Shown: positions 21,501 through 31,995 of the stretch, one piece after another | Layout: each line of letters starts with the position of its first letter | Numbering within the stretch: the first letter of the stretch is position 1 | DNA from: Ischnura elegans | Taxonomy: Eukaryota; Arthropoda; Insecta; Odonata; Coenagrionidae | Reading direction: 5' to 3' | NCBI RefSeq assembly: GCF_921293095.1 | Contig: NC_060258.1 | Location: forward strand, 4,650,001 to 4,714,000 | DNA length: 64,000 nucleotides | The notes under the pieces: generated by a model | Seen by the model: the letters and a program-made list of their open reading frames with translations, nothing else | What the model was told of the DNA's origin: nothing | The model's database searches: none | Position numbers and translations under genes: made by a program

Positions 21501-22840
21501 TCATTGAAGTCAAATCAAGACGTGAGTGATAAGGCAGTCCCTTTAAACTCAGGAATGGATTACTGCCATTATATCGAAATACAAAAAGTGTCCGGTGTTG
21601 TTATCAGACATGGGGAAGCAAAATATTACGTTAAGATGAGTCACACGGCTTGTGAGCCGAAGGTCCCGGTGGTGAATTCGCGGAAGAATGGCGACAGAGA
21701 AGCTATACCCTATATGCTAAATTTTCATGGCAGTTGCTCACTTTAAAAAAGTGATCTAAACACCGGAAAAATCTGATTTTCCGAATATCCCGGGTCCTAT
21801 GTGCTCCGTATTATCTTTGGTATGCTATTTGGAAGGAGGATACTGATAGCTGGGGTCATTAGTGCCATGAAGTAAGGGCTGAGGGGATAGAAACCCTATA
21901 TTGGCATTAGCCAGGTTGTAATGATAGGCCTTAAAGGGCTTAACGTCCCTGCTGGACAGAGTGGTGCACTGGAAGTGTCCTTCACATTACTCTTAAGTAG
22001 GGAAAGGGCCATTTCTGATAACAATTTCTCCATGTTTCTGGTGCAACTGCGTAGGTTTGTTGGTGATGACAACAGTTTCGCCGGCACTGCTGCCAGCGTC
22101 TTCAGGTCGAAGATGAAGGTGCCATCTCTGATAAGTTTCTGCTACTGCCAGGACTTGAACCCAGGCCCACAGGGAGTAAAGCCTTTGTGATGTATTAGCA
22201 AAATTTTGCTCCCTGTTAATGGGGTTAATTTGGATGACTATCCTCAGGTATCTCATTTCTTCAATCTCCAATCTTTGTTTGTCTGCAGGTTGTTAAACGG
22301 ATTTCCTGAAAACTGCTTTTAATGAGAATATTTTCAAAAATTAGCTCCTCTGCTCTACTAGCATTTAGTATCACCATTGCGACATTTCTCCTGGGTAACA
22401 GAAGTAATCTTAGTGCCAGAAATGCTAGCAATTCTAGCATGTTATTCAACCATGGGAAACATTGTTCAAGAATGCAATGTTGTTTTTCTCAAGGTAACAT
22501 GTCATCTGTGGTGTTGCTTGTGAGTAAATAAGATTATAAGGCTTCATTTTCTTGCCCCCAAATGAGTAATCGAATCCAGGAAACATATATCTGATACGAC
22601 TGAAAAGGATTTCATGCTCTTTTACCGTAAAGGCACACATATGAGACTTTTTCTGGATCCGGTTCTGGCTCAAATCAGAACTATACAAAAGTGTATGACT
22701 AAGGGTTCTAAAAATAATGAGCATGAGTTATCCTGAAAACTATACTTCTCCTCATTACCAACTCTTGATTTTACACACTTTGATTTTACACAGTGCCCAT
22801 ATTTCGGTCCCTCCAACTGCGTAAAATCAAAGTTTTACTG
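18595..22840. mobile_element. 4.2-kb foldback element with ~1.7-kb inverted arms and pogo-like ends
   Basis: The left arm (about 18595-20330) reads as the reverse complement of the right arm (about 21148-22840) over its full length with scattered substitutions and indels. The outer ends begin CAGTAAAACTTTGATTT, then GCAGTTGGAGGGACCG, and end as the complement, resembling pogo/Tigger terminal repeats (CAGTAAAACCTCGATT... then GGACC). The 817-bp loop holds another pogo-like terminus. No TA duplication remains at the outer borders (TG on the left, TC on the right). No transposase is recognised. The arms carry a B-box-like GGTTCAAGTCC at about 19303, mirrored in the right arm. Confidence 0.85.
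20818..21043 (-). repeat. Cluster of pogo-like terminal subrepeats inside the foldback loop
   Basis: The motif TGCGTAAAATCRA and near variants (TGTAAAATCAAAG, GCGCAAAATCGAA) occurs at least six times between 20845 and 21035. The last copy reads GTGCGTAAAATCGAAGTTTT and then ACTGTA, giving CAGTAAAACTTCGATTTTAC on the other strand, next to a TA dinucleotide. It is therefore one intact-looking end of another pogo-like element. Its partner end was not found in the loop. Confidence 0.6.
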
Positions 22841-23790
22841 TCGATCAATTCTTCCAGATGTTGTCACCCCCTCTCTCAGATTATCCTTCATCAATGCGAC
22901 TTTAGTCTCCAGAGGTTTTCCCTTCTTTTCCTTTGTTGTTTTTTGCTAACTCTTTCGCATTCTCTGACAATGTCATACCTCTCTCTTGGATGAAAATTAT
23001 ATAGTGGGAGTGTTCCGTCATTTCCCCTCTAGGGAAGTAATGCAGTTAATTCTTTGGTTTTGGAATGCGTGAAGGAGTATATTTAATTAGGCATAGTTTT
23101 AAATTTGGAGGTGCTCGTTTTTCATTTGGTCTCCGATGTATTATTACCTGTGTTAATATTGAGTATTGAATTTCAATTTTTGGAGTGTCATTAGAGTAAG
23201 TGAAAGAAAGAAAATGTTGATGGCATCCTTCTGATAGGTCGATTATACCCCTAGAAAAATAATGGCTTCACTATCTTGAACAATGCATATTCCCTAGCAT
23301 ATAGGCTAGAATGAACTCCATCCCCGATTAGCAAGGTTTAAGTGTTTATCAAAAAAAGGTATGTCGCGGCTCGTAGATGTCCCGTTCTTATAATTATTCA
23401 TTGGATTCGCGAGGAGGTACCTCCTCTAAAACGGCCTTCAATATCCAATTACATTTAAATTAGAACAATTTTCACATATCACTCATTTTGCTAGCTGATT
23501 CCAATAATTTCATGTGCACGGATAGCTATTCCATTGGCTGCGTGCATTGGCATATCAGCGTCGACGGCATTTTACCACGTTTGCTCCCTTCCTAAAAATA
23601 GGCTTTGTCATATCCTGGGCGTTGGGATATGTCCCAGTCGTACCCAAAGAACGTTGATGTGGCGACAATATTTAAAGCGATTCTATTCACGTGTAAACGA
23701 ATATCCTGATTCTATCTTATGAAAGTGCTTTCGTATTTTGAGCATGGTGCCTTTGATTTTGTTTTGCGATATTGCCTTCATGATTATCCA
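22841..23790. other. Intergenic DNA with no recognised gene
   Basis: Open frame 23534-23722 has no recognised domain. Nothing else was identified. Confidence 0.4.
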
Positions 23791-23794
23791 TTAA

Positions 23795-25518
23795 CCCCTC
23801 AACGCCGTCATGCGTTCCCAGTACGCGCCCTTTAAATTTCGTATGCCGCCGTCATGCGTACCCAGTATGCTTCCTGACCTACTGTATATAATATTTTTTC
23901 TCCGCCAGACATTACATGTTAAATTAAAACTAATTACTTTATCATTTGAAGAAATGTTTTTCCTCTCCAATAAAATATCCATAACGGCTTTATGCCTTCA
24001 AAATGTTTTTAAAATGCTTCGATATAATTCCGTTTTAAACCAGCGTGTTGACGACTTCAGTCAAAAAACTCAATGCCTTCCTTCAACTGCTCTATCATGA
24101 AAACTTCCGCCTATTCTGCTTGAGAGACGTCAACAAGAGTCAGCTACTTTAGCTTGAGATACGGTATCTTCTGAACCGAATGCCTTCTCTCGTTAGTCCT
24201 TAGCGTCCTAGGCAAAGGGGCCATGTGCTTCGCTCTGCATTTGTTTTTTTATATTTTTTTCTGGACAGTAATCAACGAAGATAAGATTCCATCTAAACAG
24301 TCAGCATATACCAGGGCCCCTTCGAGATATTTTCTCGTCTCTTGAGGGAGCTTAATAACCACGAGCTTCAGTCCACTAGAGTCATTCATGCTGTGTGGTG
24401 TTCTTTCAGGCAGTATGTTGAAATTCTCATCGGGTGTACTTCCTGTGAGTGGTATTTTTTTACAATTGGGGATCCTACGAAATGGGAATAGTATTGAAAG
24501 GCAAAAAAGAGACTCGGAAGTCTGTTTGTGTGTTAGGTTATAGTAAATTCATTGGTTGCGTGAATTTCAAGGACCTGTTATTGCATTCGAAACTAATGGA
24601 AAGAAAACGCCATTACAAGTGGTGTATGAAGTTATTTAGGAGACTGTTGAATGCGGAAATCCTAAATTCATATGTTGATCATAGGAAAAACACGTATAAA
24701 AATTTGACTTATCATTTCGCGTGCCATTGGTCGATGTAATATTTTTGAAATATCCAACGTCATACGAACTGTTTGGACATGGCCGTCACTCATTGCACAA
24801 TATAGTACCAAGACTCACAGAAATACATTTCCTAAAGGTAATTCCTGCAGCTGGGAAGAAATCAAAGTCTCAAAGGAGGTGTGCAGTTTGTGCCTACTAT
24901 GGGAAATGAAGAGACTGCGTGTACTGGTGTGAAAAATGTGCAGAGGGATATGTTTGGATTGCTTCAAATCATGTCACACAAAGCAGATTTTCTAAGGTAA
25001 ATCACTTGAATATTCACATATTGACGTTTGAAACATTAGCAAGTGAATACCTAAATGAAATGATACGGTAATAATGGAACAAAGTCAGAGAAGTGGGTGG
25101 AGTGGTAAATTTCAAGTAGGCGAAACGGGTAATCCTATCGAAATTATCCAATCTGTTATGACATTTTCAACCCAAAATAACTAAATTACATCATGTAATT
25201 GTATTTTTTAATGCATTGAATGTTATACATCTCGTAGCTTATTCGAAACCAAATTAAAATCTTTCGAAATTGAAAATTTCTTCATTAGTTCATATAAGGA
25301 GATACATAAAACAATAAATATTCTTTCTAATCACTCGAAAAATTATTATGTAGTAGCGTTATATATTACGCGAGTTTACTAAAATTTTCAGCGATACTGA
25401 TCGTATATTATGAAGGATATAAATTATTGAATGATAGTATGCCAAAAAGGTGAAGTCATTTAAATCTCATCCGGCCGCTGAGATGGGATTTAATTAAATG
25501 CCCGCCGCGCTTGAGGGG
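23795..25518 (+). mobile_element. Decayed piggyBac element with TTAA duplications
   Basis: TTAA at 23791-23794 and 25519-25522 flank matching ends: CCCCTCAA on the left and TTGAGGGG on the right, each followed inward by a GC-rich CGCCG or GCGCGGCGG segment. The left subterminal region holds a repeated GCCGTCATGCGTWCCCAGTA unit at about 23803 and 23850. The right subterminal region has an inverted AT/GC block (25460-25500). At 1.72 kb the element is shorter than a full piggyBac, and it carries only the 3' part of a transposase gene. Confidence 0.85.
24449..25000 (+). pseudogene. piggyBac transposase, C-terminal remnant
   Basis: The first frame (24449-24739) reads through a region typical of piggyBac transposases, including FKDLLLHSKLMERKRHYKW and CMKLFRRLLN. 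A frameshift near 24715 moves the reading to a second frame with RLTEIHF, AAGKKSKSQRRCAVC and, past an in-frame TGA at 24907-24909, RDCVYWCEKC. The last part is the cysteine-rich zinc-binding C-terminal domain of this family. The N-terminal half with the catalytic aspartates was not recognised, so it is probably deleted. With a frameshift, a stop and the missing core, this copy cannot encode an active enzyme. Confidence 0.85.
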
Positions 25519-25522
25519 TTAA

Positions 25523-26490
25523 GTAGAATGTGTAAAAATAATGCTTTTCTGTGAAAAAACAAGTTTTTATTTATATTCCTCTTAAGCTAGAGTGAATTAA
25601 CGCCTTTCACTAGTAGTATTTTACTAAGTTTATTTACTTTTTACTAGCTCTAACTGGATTTTGCTACTCCTATAGGGGTCTTGCTACTGATTTTTTAATG
25701 CATTCGACAGTATCCAGCGCTTTTTGAAATTGCTCTTTCATTACATTAAACGACTTTTTAACTTTACTATGTATAGTACTAAAAATTTATTTGCCACATG
25801 CAGATGGCCTCCTATGCAAGAAAAGAAGAAAGTGACGAAACGCAAAAAATGTAGTGATAAAAACTAGGGGTGACTGGGGCATGTGTAGATTATCTGCGTA
25901 TTTATGGCATTTTTAAGTTTATCAGGTTGGCACACCTACTTATTATTTGATCCTTGAAAAAAATGCCTTACCTCATTTGCAGCTATTTTGTGATTTTCGG
26001 CTGCTGTGGAATTCTAGTGTGGAGATATTTCATAGCGACGACCTGTTGTCTCGCTGACAACCTTAAAACAATTACTGTGTCATCCATGCCCCTTTTTTGC
26101 TCATCCAAATAACAGGCTATTGGTAATTTGAATACCATTTCATTGCTCGCGGAGTTTGTGAATGAAAATCATAACTGGCTTTAATTTGAAGTCCCCTTAG
26201 GAATTAGCAGCTACGTGAAATAGTCTTTAAATGGCTTGAAATCTGACCCAGTTTTCCTTCCCTGAAAATGTATGAATGAGATTGCATTCGTTTCCGGAAC
26301 AATATCGTCTCGTCAGCACTAAAAACTAGTTGATGGAGAAATGAGCCACTTTCAATCACAGCTTGGAGTTCATCAGAAAATGTTCCGGCGACTCCGCAAT
26401 CATCACTCGCAGATTCACCTGATATCGCCGCACTGAAAATACCTGCTTGCCGTGTAAAACACTGAAACCAACCTGAGTTTTCACTAAATG
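25523..26490. other. AT-rich DNA with no recognised feature
   Basis: No gene, RNA or repeat boundary was recognised. Confidence 0.4.
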
Positions 26491-26498
26491 TCTAGGAG

Positions 26499-26759
26499 CA
26501 GGGATGCCGATTTACAGAAAATATTGCGGGAGCGCGAACCGAGGACCTTGCCCCGGTAAATTTTATTAGTAGTGAACTCTTAAGTTTTCTAAGCATTTTA
26601 GAAGAGGCATACGATAAACTTAGAGCCCTGATCACTCGAATCTTGATATCTGGACACTCCGAGGAAAATTGACTAGCCTGACACATTTTTTCCTCACATT
26701 TGTAACGAATTTTTGGGGGGGCTCGGGCCCCCTCAGGCCCCATGGAGTCACCGCCACTG
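26499..26759 (+). mobile_element. hAT-type MITE, copy 5 (near-perfect TSD)
   Basis: This 261-bp member starts CAGGGATGCCGATTTAC and ends AGTCACCGCCACTG. The flanks TCTAGGAG (26491-26498) and TCTCGGAG (26760-26767) match at 7 of 8 positions. It is isolated from the cluster of four in the first 8 kb but in the same orientation. Confidence 0.88.
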
Positions 26760-26767
26760 TCTCGGAG

Positions 26768-28830
26768 CAATTACCACCCTCGCCTTTTCGTACAGATTCA
26801 GAATGAACTTTTCGTATGTGTTGACTGCTTGGTTGACGTGGGTGCGGCTGAGGTCGCTAGTGTTTCAATTTCCTTATTCAGAATAAGACATCGCGAGTTT
26901 AACCTTCCGCGCAATATCGCTTTCACGCTCTCCATTTTCAAAGCAATTTACCTCTTTCAATTTATCTTCTAGGTTTATGGTTTTCCTTGATAACTTCTTG
27001 ATTTTTTACCTGCAATCCTATTTTTTTGCAATTGTTCTCTTGGTTTTTACTCCGTATGGCTCTATCAAAATCACCTTCTACTGCTGCGCTGTATTCCTGA
27101 GACGCAGAGGGCCTATGACTGCTGGAAGGGAATGAACCCATTGTGTTTGAGACTCACTAGCGGACCCCTCTATGTTTTGATGCTATTCATACGGATGAAG
27201 GGCACCGCTCCATTTCTCCCCAGTGAATACCAATGACCTTGAAGGCTTGAGCGTAGACCCTTTACCTGGAAGTCAATCGCCCGATAACCTATGACGGGAA
27301 AAATTACGTCTCAAACCGTATTACTTTCTAAAAACTCATTTCCACTAGCTGCACGCTTAATTGATGATCTGAATTAACTATTGTCATTCTGTTAAGGTGA
27401 CGAGATAAATTAGTTCGGTTGGCCGGCTAGGAGTACAAAACAAGCGTTTTAAATGCCATCGAAACTTCAATCGTAGAACCTGGTCACTAAGAATTTTTAA
27501 AACTTGAACTATTAGCAGGATTAAAGTGACAATTTTATCCAATTTTCTCCCAGTTAAATCCATTGTTTAACTTATCCCTTTATCTTATTTTGTATGAATT
27601 TTTCAACAATGATTATAATTAAAATCACGACGCGTTAAAAAATACATTATTTTTAAGTTTGGTGGTAATACCTGATGGTGAATAGTGAGGTCTACTTGAT
27701 ATTATTTGCTTATGTTTCCTATGAATGTTGCAACTGACATTCTGCGGGAAAATGAAATAAATGAATCAAATTTACCGTACGTGCATAGTAAAATTATTCT
27801 TTCCGAATTTTTCAGGCCTATGTAGAAGTATACCTTTGGAATCTTAAACCAATTAAAAACTAATTTAAGTTCCATCTTTGAGAGTACTTTCATTATTACG
27901 AGTGAAATGTTGATAATTTGTTCTTTTTGTACACGATAAATTCATTAAATTCGACAATAAATTGAATCCGCTATAAGTGAGATTAATAGTACCTTTGGGG
28001 TACCATGCTCTAGAAAAAACCAGCTTGATTTTCCAAATTATCCATTTTCTTATAATAAAATAAGATGCATCATCAAATGCGAATGAGATCTTCAGGGAAT
28101 GAGGCTCTTATTTTTAAAAATATATTTCTATTTCCAGCTGAATAAATTTCGTTCTCTGATGTATATGATGAGTTAGTCTTGGCCAAAGGGTTGCGGAGCC
28201 GTGGGAAGAAATGTTTAACTATTCCAAAGAATGAGTTTTTAAAAGGACTAAGAACCAATGCTTCACGAAGAAAGCACTTCGGTCCACAGTCACCCCGGAA
28301 TTACTTTGGCTTGTAGATCTACTACCATTTTTTATAACGAGAAAAGCGAATGTTTTTAATTCTCGCCAAGTATTTTATATCGAAATACATATGCTAAGAG
28401 AGAAAATCTGACGTTTTGGCGAGATCATTCTTCCTACGGAACAAGTATCAGGAGCAAAAATAACAGTGGTACAAGTTTCTATGATTAATGGATTGTAATT
28501 TCAAGTTTCGTGGGTTTTTCTACGTAAGTTAAGGAATAAACCTGTAGAGTGGTAGAGAAAACTGTAGGTGCGCCGTATGGAATTGCTACATAATCCGACC
28601 ATGTTACTGACGCTGACATATAAATAAAATGAATCACTAATGTTTTTTTAAGATCGATGTGTTAAATGTGATCTCGTATCTCATTAATTTTTAAATTGAT
28701 ATTCACCCAATTTGCTTTTCTTTCAAAACACGTGAGTAAATTTGCGTAGGTACTTGTACAAAATGGACATGAATTACCCAATAAACCTCAAAATCATTGC
28801 ATAAAATAAAATAAATATTTTGTACCAGTC
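26768..28830. other. AT-rich DNA with no recognised gene
   Basis: Open frames of 61-76 codons were inspected and lack motifs. No repeats with clear borders were found. Confidence 0.4.
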
Positions 28831-28831
28831 T

Positions 28832-29295
28832 AGGGGAACCCCGTCCACGAACCCACATTTTCTCCTACGTCCTCCCGCTCTGCCCCCTTCCAACGAGATA
28901 AAAAGGGATTTGAGATCCCGAGTCACACCTCCTTTGCCACCTTCCCTCGCTTTTTGGCTTTATTTTTTTTCAATCGTCCTGCTTTCATTTCGTCTGGGAA
29001 GCGCTCATATTTCACGTTCCCACGAATATAGCGTTGCTTTTTTGATGCATACGACATACGGGAACCTCAAAATCATGAGTCACTCCTCCCCTGTCCCCTT
29101 CCTTTGCTCTTTGACTTTCATTTATTTTTTTCAAGCTTTCTGCCTTCCCTTCGTCTGAGAATCGCTCTTATTTTGCGTTCCCACAAATATAGCATTAGTT
29201 TTTCGATTCATACGACATGCGGGGACCTTCAGATTGTGAGTCTCTCCCGCCCTGCCTCCTCCCTCTGCTATTAGGCCTTCTTTTATTTTATTGTA
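28832..29295 (+). repeat. Pyrimidine-rich tandem repeat, ~157-161-bp unit
   Basis: The anchor GAGTCAC or its variant recurs at about 28920, 29078 and 29239, giving unit lengths of about 157 and 161 bp. Each unit runs through a CTCCC-rich block, TTTTTGGCTTTATTTTTTTTC-like tract, TTCGTCTGRGAA, GCGTTCCCACRAATATAGC and CATACGACATRCGGG. Two full units plus partial flanking units are present. The open frame at 28820-29158 arises from the stop-poor pyrimidine bias. Confidence 0.8.
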
Positions 29296-29299
29296 ATCA

Positions 29300-30003
29300 A
29301 GAAAATATGCGAGTGGTTATATGATTAAGAACATAGGTATCCAATTGTACTTTTAGGGGAGAGTAAAATCAGTCGCATTCATTATTTCTCTTGATTTTTT
29401 GCACAAAATGATAATACTGAAAAGACGGCTTCCCTGATACACTAATCCTTATTTATATTACTCAAATCACCCCAAAGAATTATTTTAGTGCCAATTAAAA
29501 TACCATGATAGCAGCATTGTTATTATTGAAGTTTCCAGAGCGCAAGTCCTTTTAACTGACTTCGGACCAAGTAAAAACTGGAGCGGTAGCGCGGGATGAC
29601 GCGCACTTGGCTACCGCGCAGTCCGCAGAAGGATCAAAACTCCTCGGGGAGGCTTGGGCAAGAGAAATTCATGGCAGAACCAGGTAGAGCGGTGTTGCCA
29701 AGCAGTGGACGCCACTTGCTGCTAAGACTGTGCGGAGATATTCGGGGGCACGGTATTCACTGCGGTCAGCGCCGCTCGGCCCGGAATTATGCCGAACTAA
29801 TAATATACGAAATTTGCACATATTGCTAACAAATTGGCGTCCATATTAATTTTCCGAAATAGGGTCTACATGATGTATTTAGTCGACTCCGGCGATTTTT
29901 ACTTGTTTGTAATCCGGCGTCCGGTATACGGCCGCCAAATTAAACTCGGACGCCAGATTGAATGCAACTTGCTTATTAACGGGTGCCAAAATGATAGTGG
30001 GAT
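29300..30003. other. Intergenic DNA with a GC-rich patch
   Basis: A locally GC-rich patch (29580-29800) contains an open frame of 77 codons without a recognised motif. Between 29829 and 29960 the motif GGCGTCC or its complement GGACGCC occurs several times, hinting at an unrecognised repeat end. No gene is called. Confidence 0.35.
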
Positions 30004-30025
30004 TTATATATATATATATATATAA
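30004..30025. repeat. (TA)n microsatellite left of the Penelope-like element
   Basis: About 20 bp of alternating TA. A matching tract lies on the right side (31964-31992). Confidence 0.9.
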
Positions 30026-31962
30026 ATAATGTAAAAGAACTTCTTGCCCTGGGGTGGGCACACAAAAAAACTTAGAAATTGACAGAAAAACGAAAAATAA
30101 AATAATAGTGAGGGACTTACGGGGAAAGGTTGTTTTTACAAATTTTCGATGGGACGCAGTATGTAAAAATGAGGGCAAAATGAGGGCTTCGGACATCGCA
30201 TTACTATCACCTTCCAACCCCCGAAGCCCTCATTTTTACATACTACCTAAAATACACAAAGCTAATAATCCCGGCCGTCCGATAGTTTCTTCCATTCAAT
30301 CTCCCACAGAACGAATTTCCACTTTTGTTGACCATTCCGGTTTTTGTTGACCATTACCTCCAACCCATAGTGCACTCTCTTCCCTCATACATTAAAGACA
30401 CGTATCACTTCCTCCAACGCCTTCACTCGACCACCCTTCCTGGAGACAAAGACGTCATAATGGCGACCATCGACGTCACATCTCTTTACACCTCCATACC
30501 GCACACAGAAGGGCTCTCCGCTCTGGAACACTTCCTTGAGCAGTGCTCTACTCCACAGATTCCGAGCACAAAGTTTCTCGTCAACCTCTCCGAGATAATA
30601 TTGAATCACAATTCATTCTCGTTCAATAACAATCACTACACACAGTCTAAGGGGTGCGCTATGGGGAGCCGGTTCAGTCCGTCCTATGCAAACCTTTGGG
30701 TCCGATACATAGATGATATCTTTTTTTTGTGGCCACATGGCATGGAATCCCTAATCACTCTCATCTCCTGCCTCAATTCATTTTCATCTGTAAATTTTAC
30801 TTCATATTCCTCCTCCACTCATGTCACATTCCTTGATGTGGACATCTTTCTCACAAAAAATAAATTTCACACATCTGTACATATTAAAAACACAAACAAA
30901 CAGCAATACCTACATTACAATAGCTGTCATCCGACACATACAAAACGCTCCCTCCCTTTTTCTCTTTCCATCCGTGGTCACAGAATATGTAATAATCCAG
31001 ACTTCCTTAATAGATTCCTTTCAAATTTACACCATGCTCTCAGGAGAAGGGGTTACCCGGAACCCCTCCTCTGGAATAAGATCCGAAAAAAATCATGTCC
31101 CGAAAAAACTAGGCGGGGACAATTCTTCGCAGTTTCTTTCTCTCTGTGCGACCTTTTTTCCGGGCGTGGACGTACTGCGTAGGACCCTAAAAGACCTTTT
31201 CCCCATCCTCTCAGACAACACGACCACTTCCAGATTTTTCCCGTGATGCCCTTCACTCGTTTTTAAAAGACCACCAAATCTGGCCAGCATCTTAAAAACA
31301 ACCAAACCACTTCCCAAACAAAGTACCTATATTAAACCACAGCCCTCGCCCTGCAACCGTGCAAGATGCAAAACTTGTCACATCCTCATCACCGAACCCC
31401 TTCCCGATCAATTCCTTGCCTTCCCTCTCCCCTCTGTGTCGGACATTTCTTGCACAACAAAAAACATTGTGTATATACTGTTGTGCCAGAAATTCCCCGC
31501 TTTTTATATCGGCTTATCCACCACTCCCCTGTGCATACGTATGAACGGGCATCGCTCTTCATGCAATAGCGTTTCTTCTGTTTCTGCTTCCCTTCCAGTC
31601 GCCGTTCATGCTTCCTCCCACAAAGCTCTGTTTGACCAATGCTATAAAGTGGGAATATTAGCCTCCCTCCCCCCGTCTACTACCCCCCTAGAGCTGAAGG
31701 ACTTGGAACAGGCATGCATATGGGCTTTCCGTGCGTTTTCTGGTCAAGGAATCAACCGCGCCCATTAGAAAGAACAACCAATCCCCGTCCACAGTTTTTC
31801 CTCCCTCCATATTTGCCCTCTGCCTTGCACCCTACCTTATGCCCTTTCCTCACTTTCCCTCCTCTTCTCACTTGAGAAAGATGGGCTGCGTCCCATCGAA
31901 AATTTGTAAAAACAACCTTTCCCCGTAAGTCCCTCACTTTTATTTTATTTTTAGTTTTTCTG

Positions 31963-31963
<1 letters not shown>
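30026..31963 (+). mobile_element. Decayed Penelope-like retroelement (PLE)
   Basis: The reverse transcriptase and GIY-YIG endonuclease remnants occur in the order usual for PLEs. The outermost ~80 bp on the left (about 30079-30158) and on the right (31884-31963) are near-identical inverted repeats, sharing GTGAGGGACTTACGGGGAAA and ATTTTCGATGGGACGCAG. Inverted terminal pseudo-LTR fragments are a known PLE feature. A second, smaller inversion (30159-30192 against 30220-30243) sits at the 5' junction. The coding region lacks its N-terminal part, so the copy is 5' truncated. (TA)n tracts border both sides. Confidence 0.88.
30205..31768 (+). pseudogene. PLE reverse transcriptase / GIY-YIG endonuclease, broken
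   Basis: Recognisable order of motifs: LPKIHK and GRPIVSS, FVDHYLQPIV, the catalytic-aspartate segment ATIDVTSLYTSIP, KGCAMGSRFSPSYANL, the YIDD catalytic box, and THVTFLDVDIF. The segment normally lying between SYANL and YIDD is almost absent, so an in-frame deletion has joined them. A CNRARCKTC linker motif follows, then the endonuclease motif VYILLCQKF...FYIGL with downstream HRSS and ELKDLEQ. Breaks: a 19-bp tandem duplication near 30325-30362 shifts the frame, another frameshift falls near 31090, and an in-frame TGA lies at 31244-31246. The frame ends at 31766-31768. Confidence 0.88.

Positions 31964-31992
<29 letters not shown>
31964..31992. repeat. (TA)n microsatellite between PLE and probable LTR
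   Basis: About 28 bp of TA repeats, continued after the LTR at 33530-33545. Confidence 0.9.

Positions 31993-31995
<3 letters not shown>

Noticed and set aside
28820-29158. 112-codon open frame
   Set aside because: Spans a pyrimidine-rich tandem repeat; no conserved protein pattern between repeat units.
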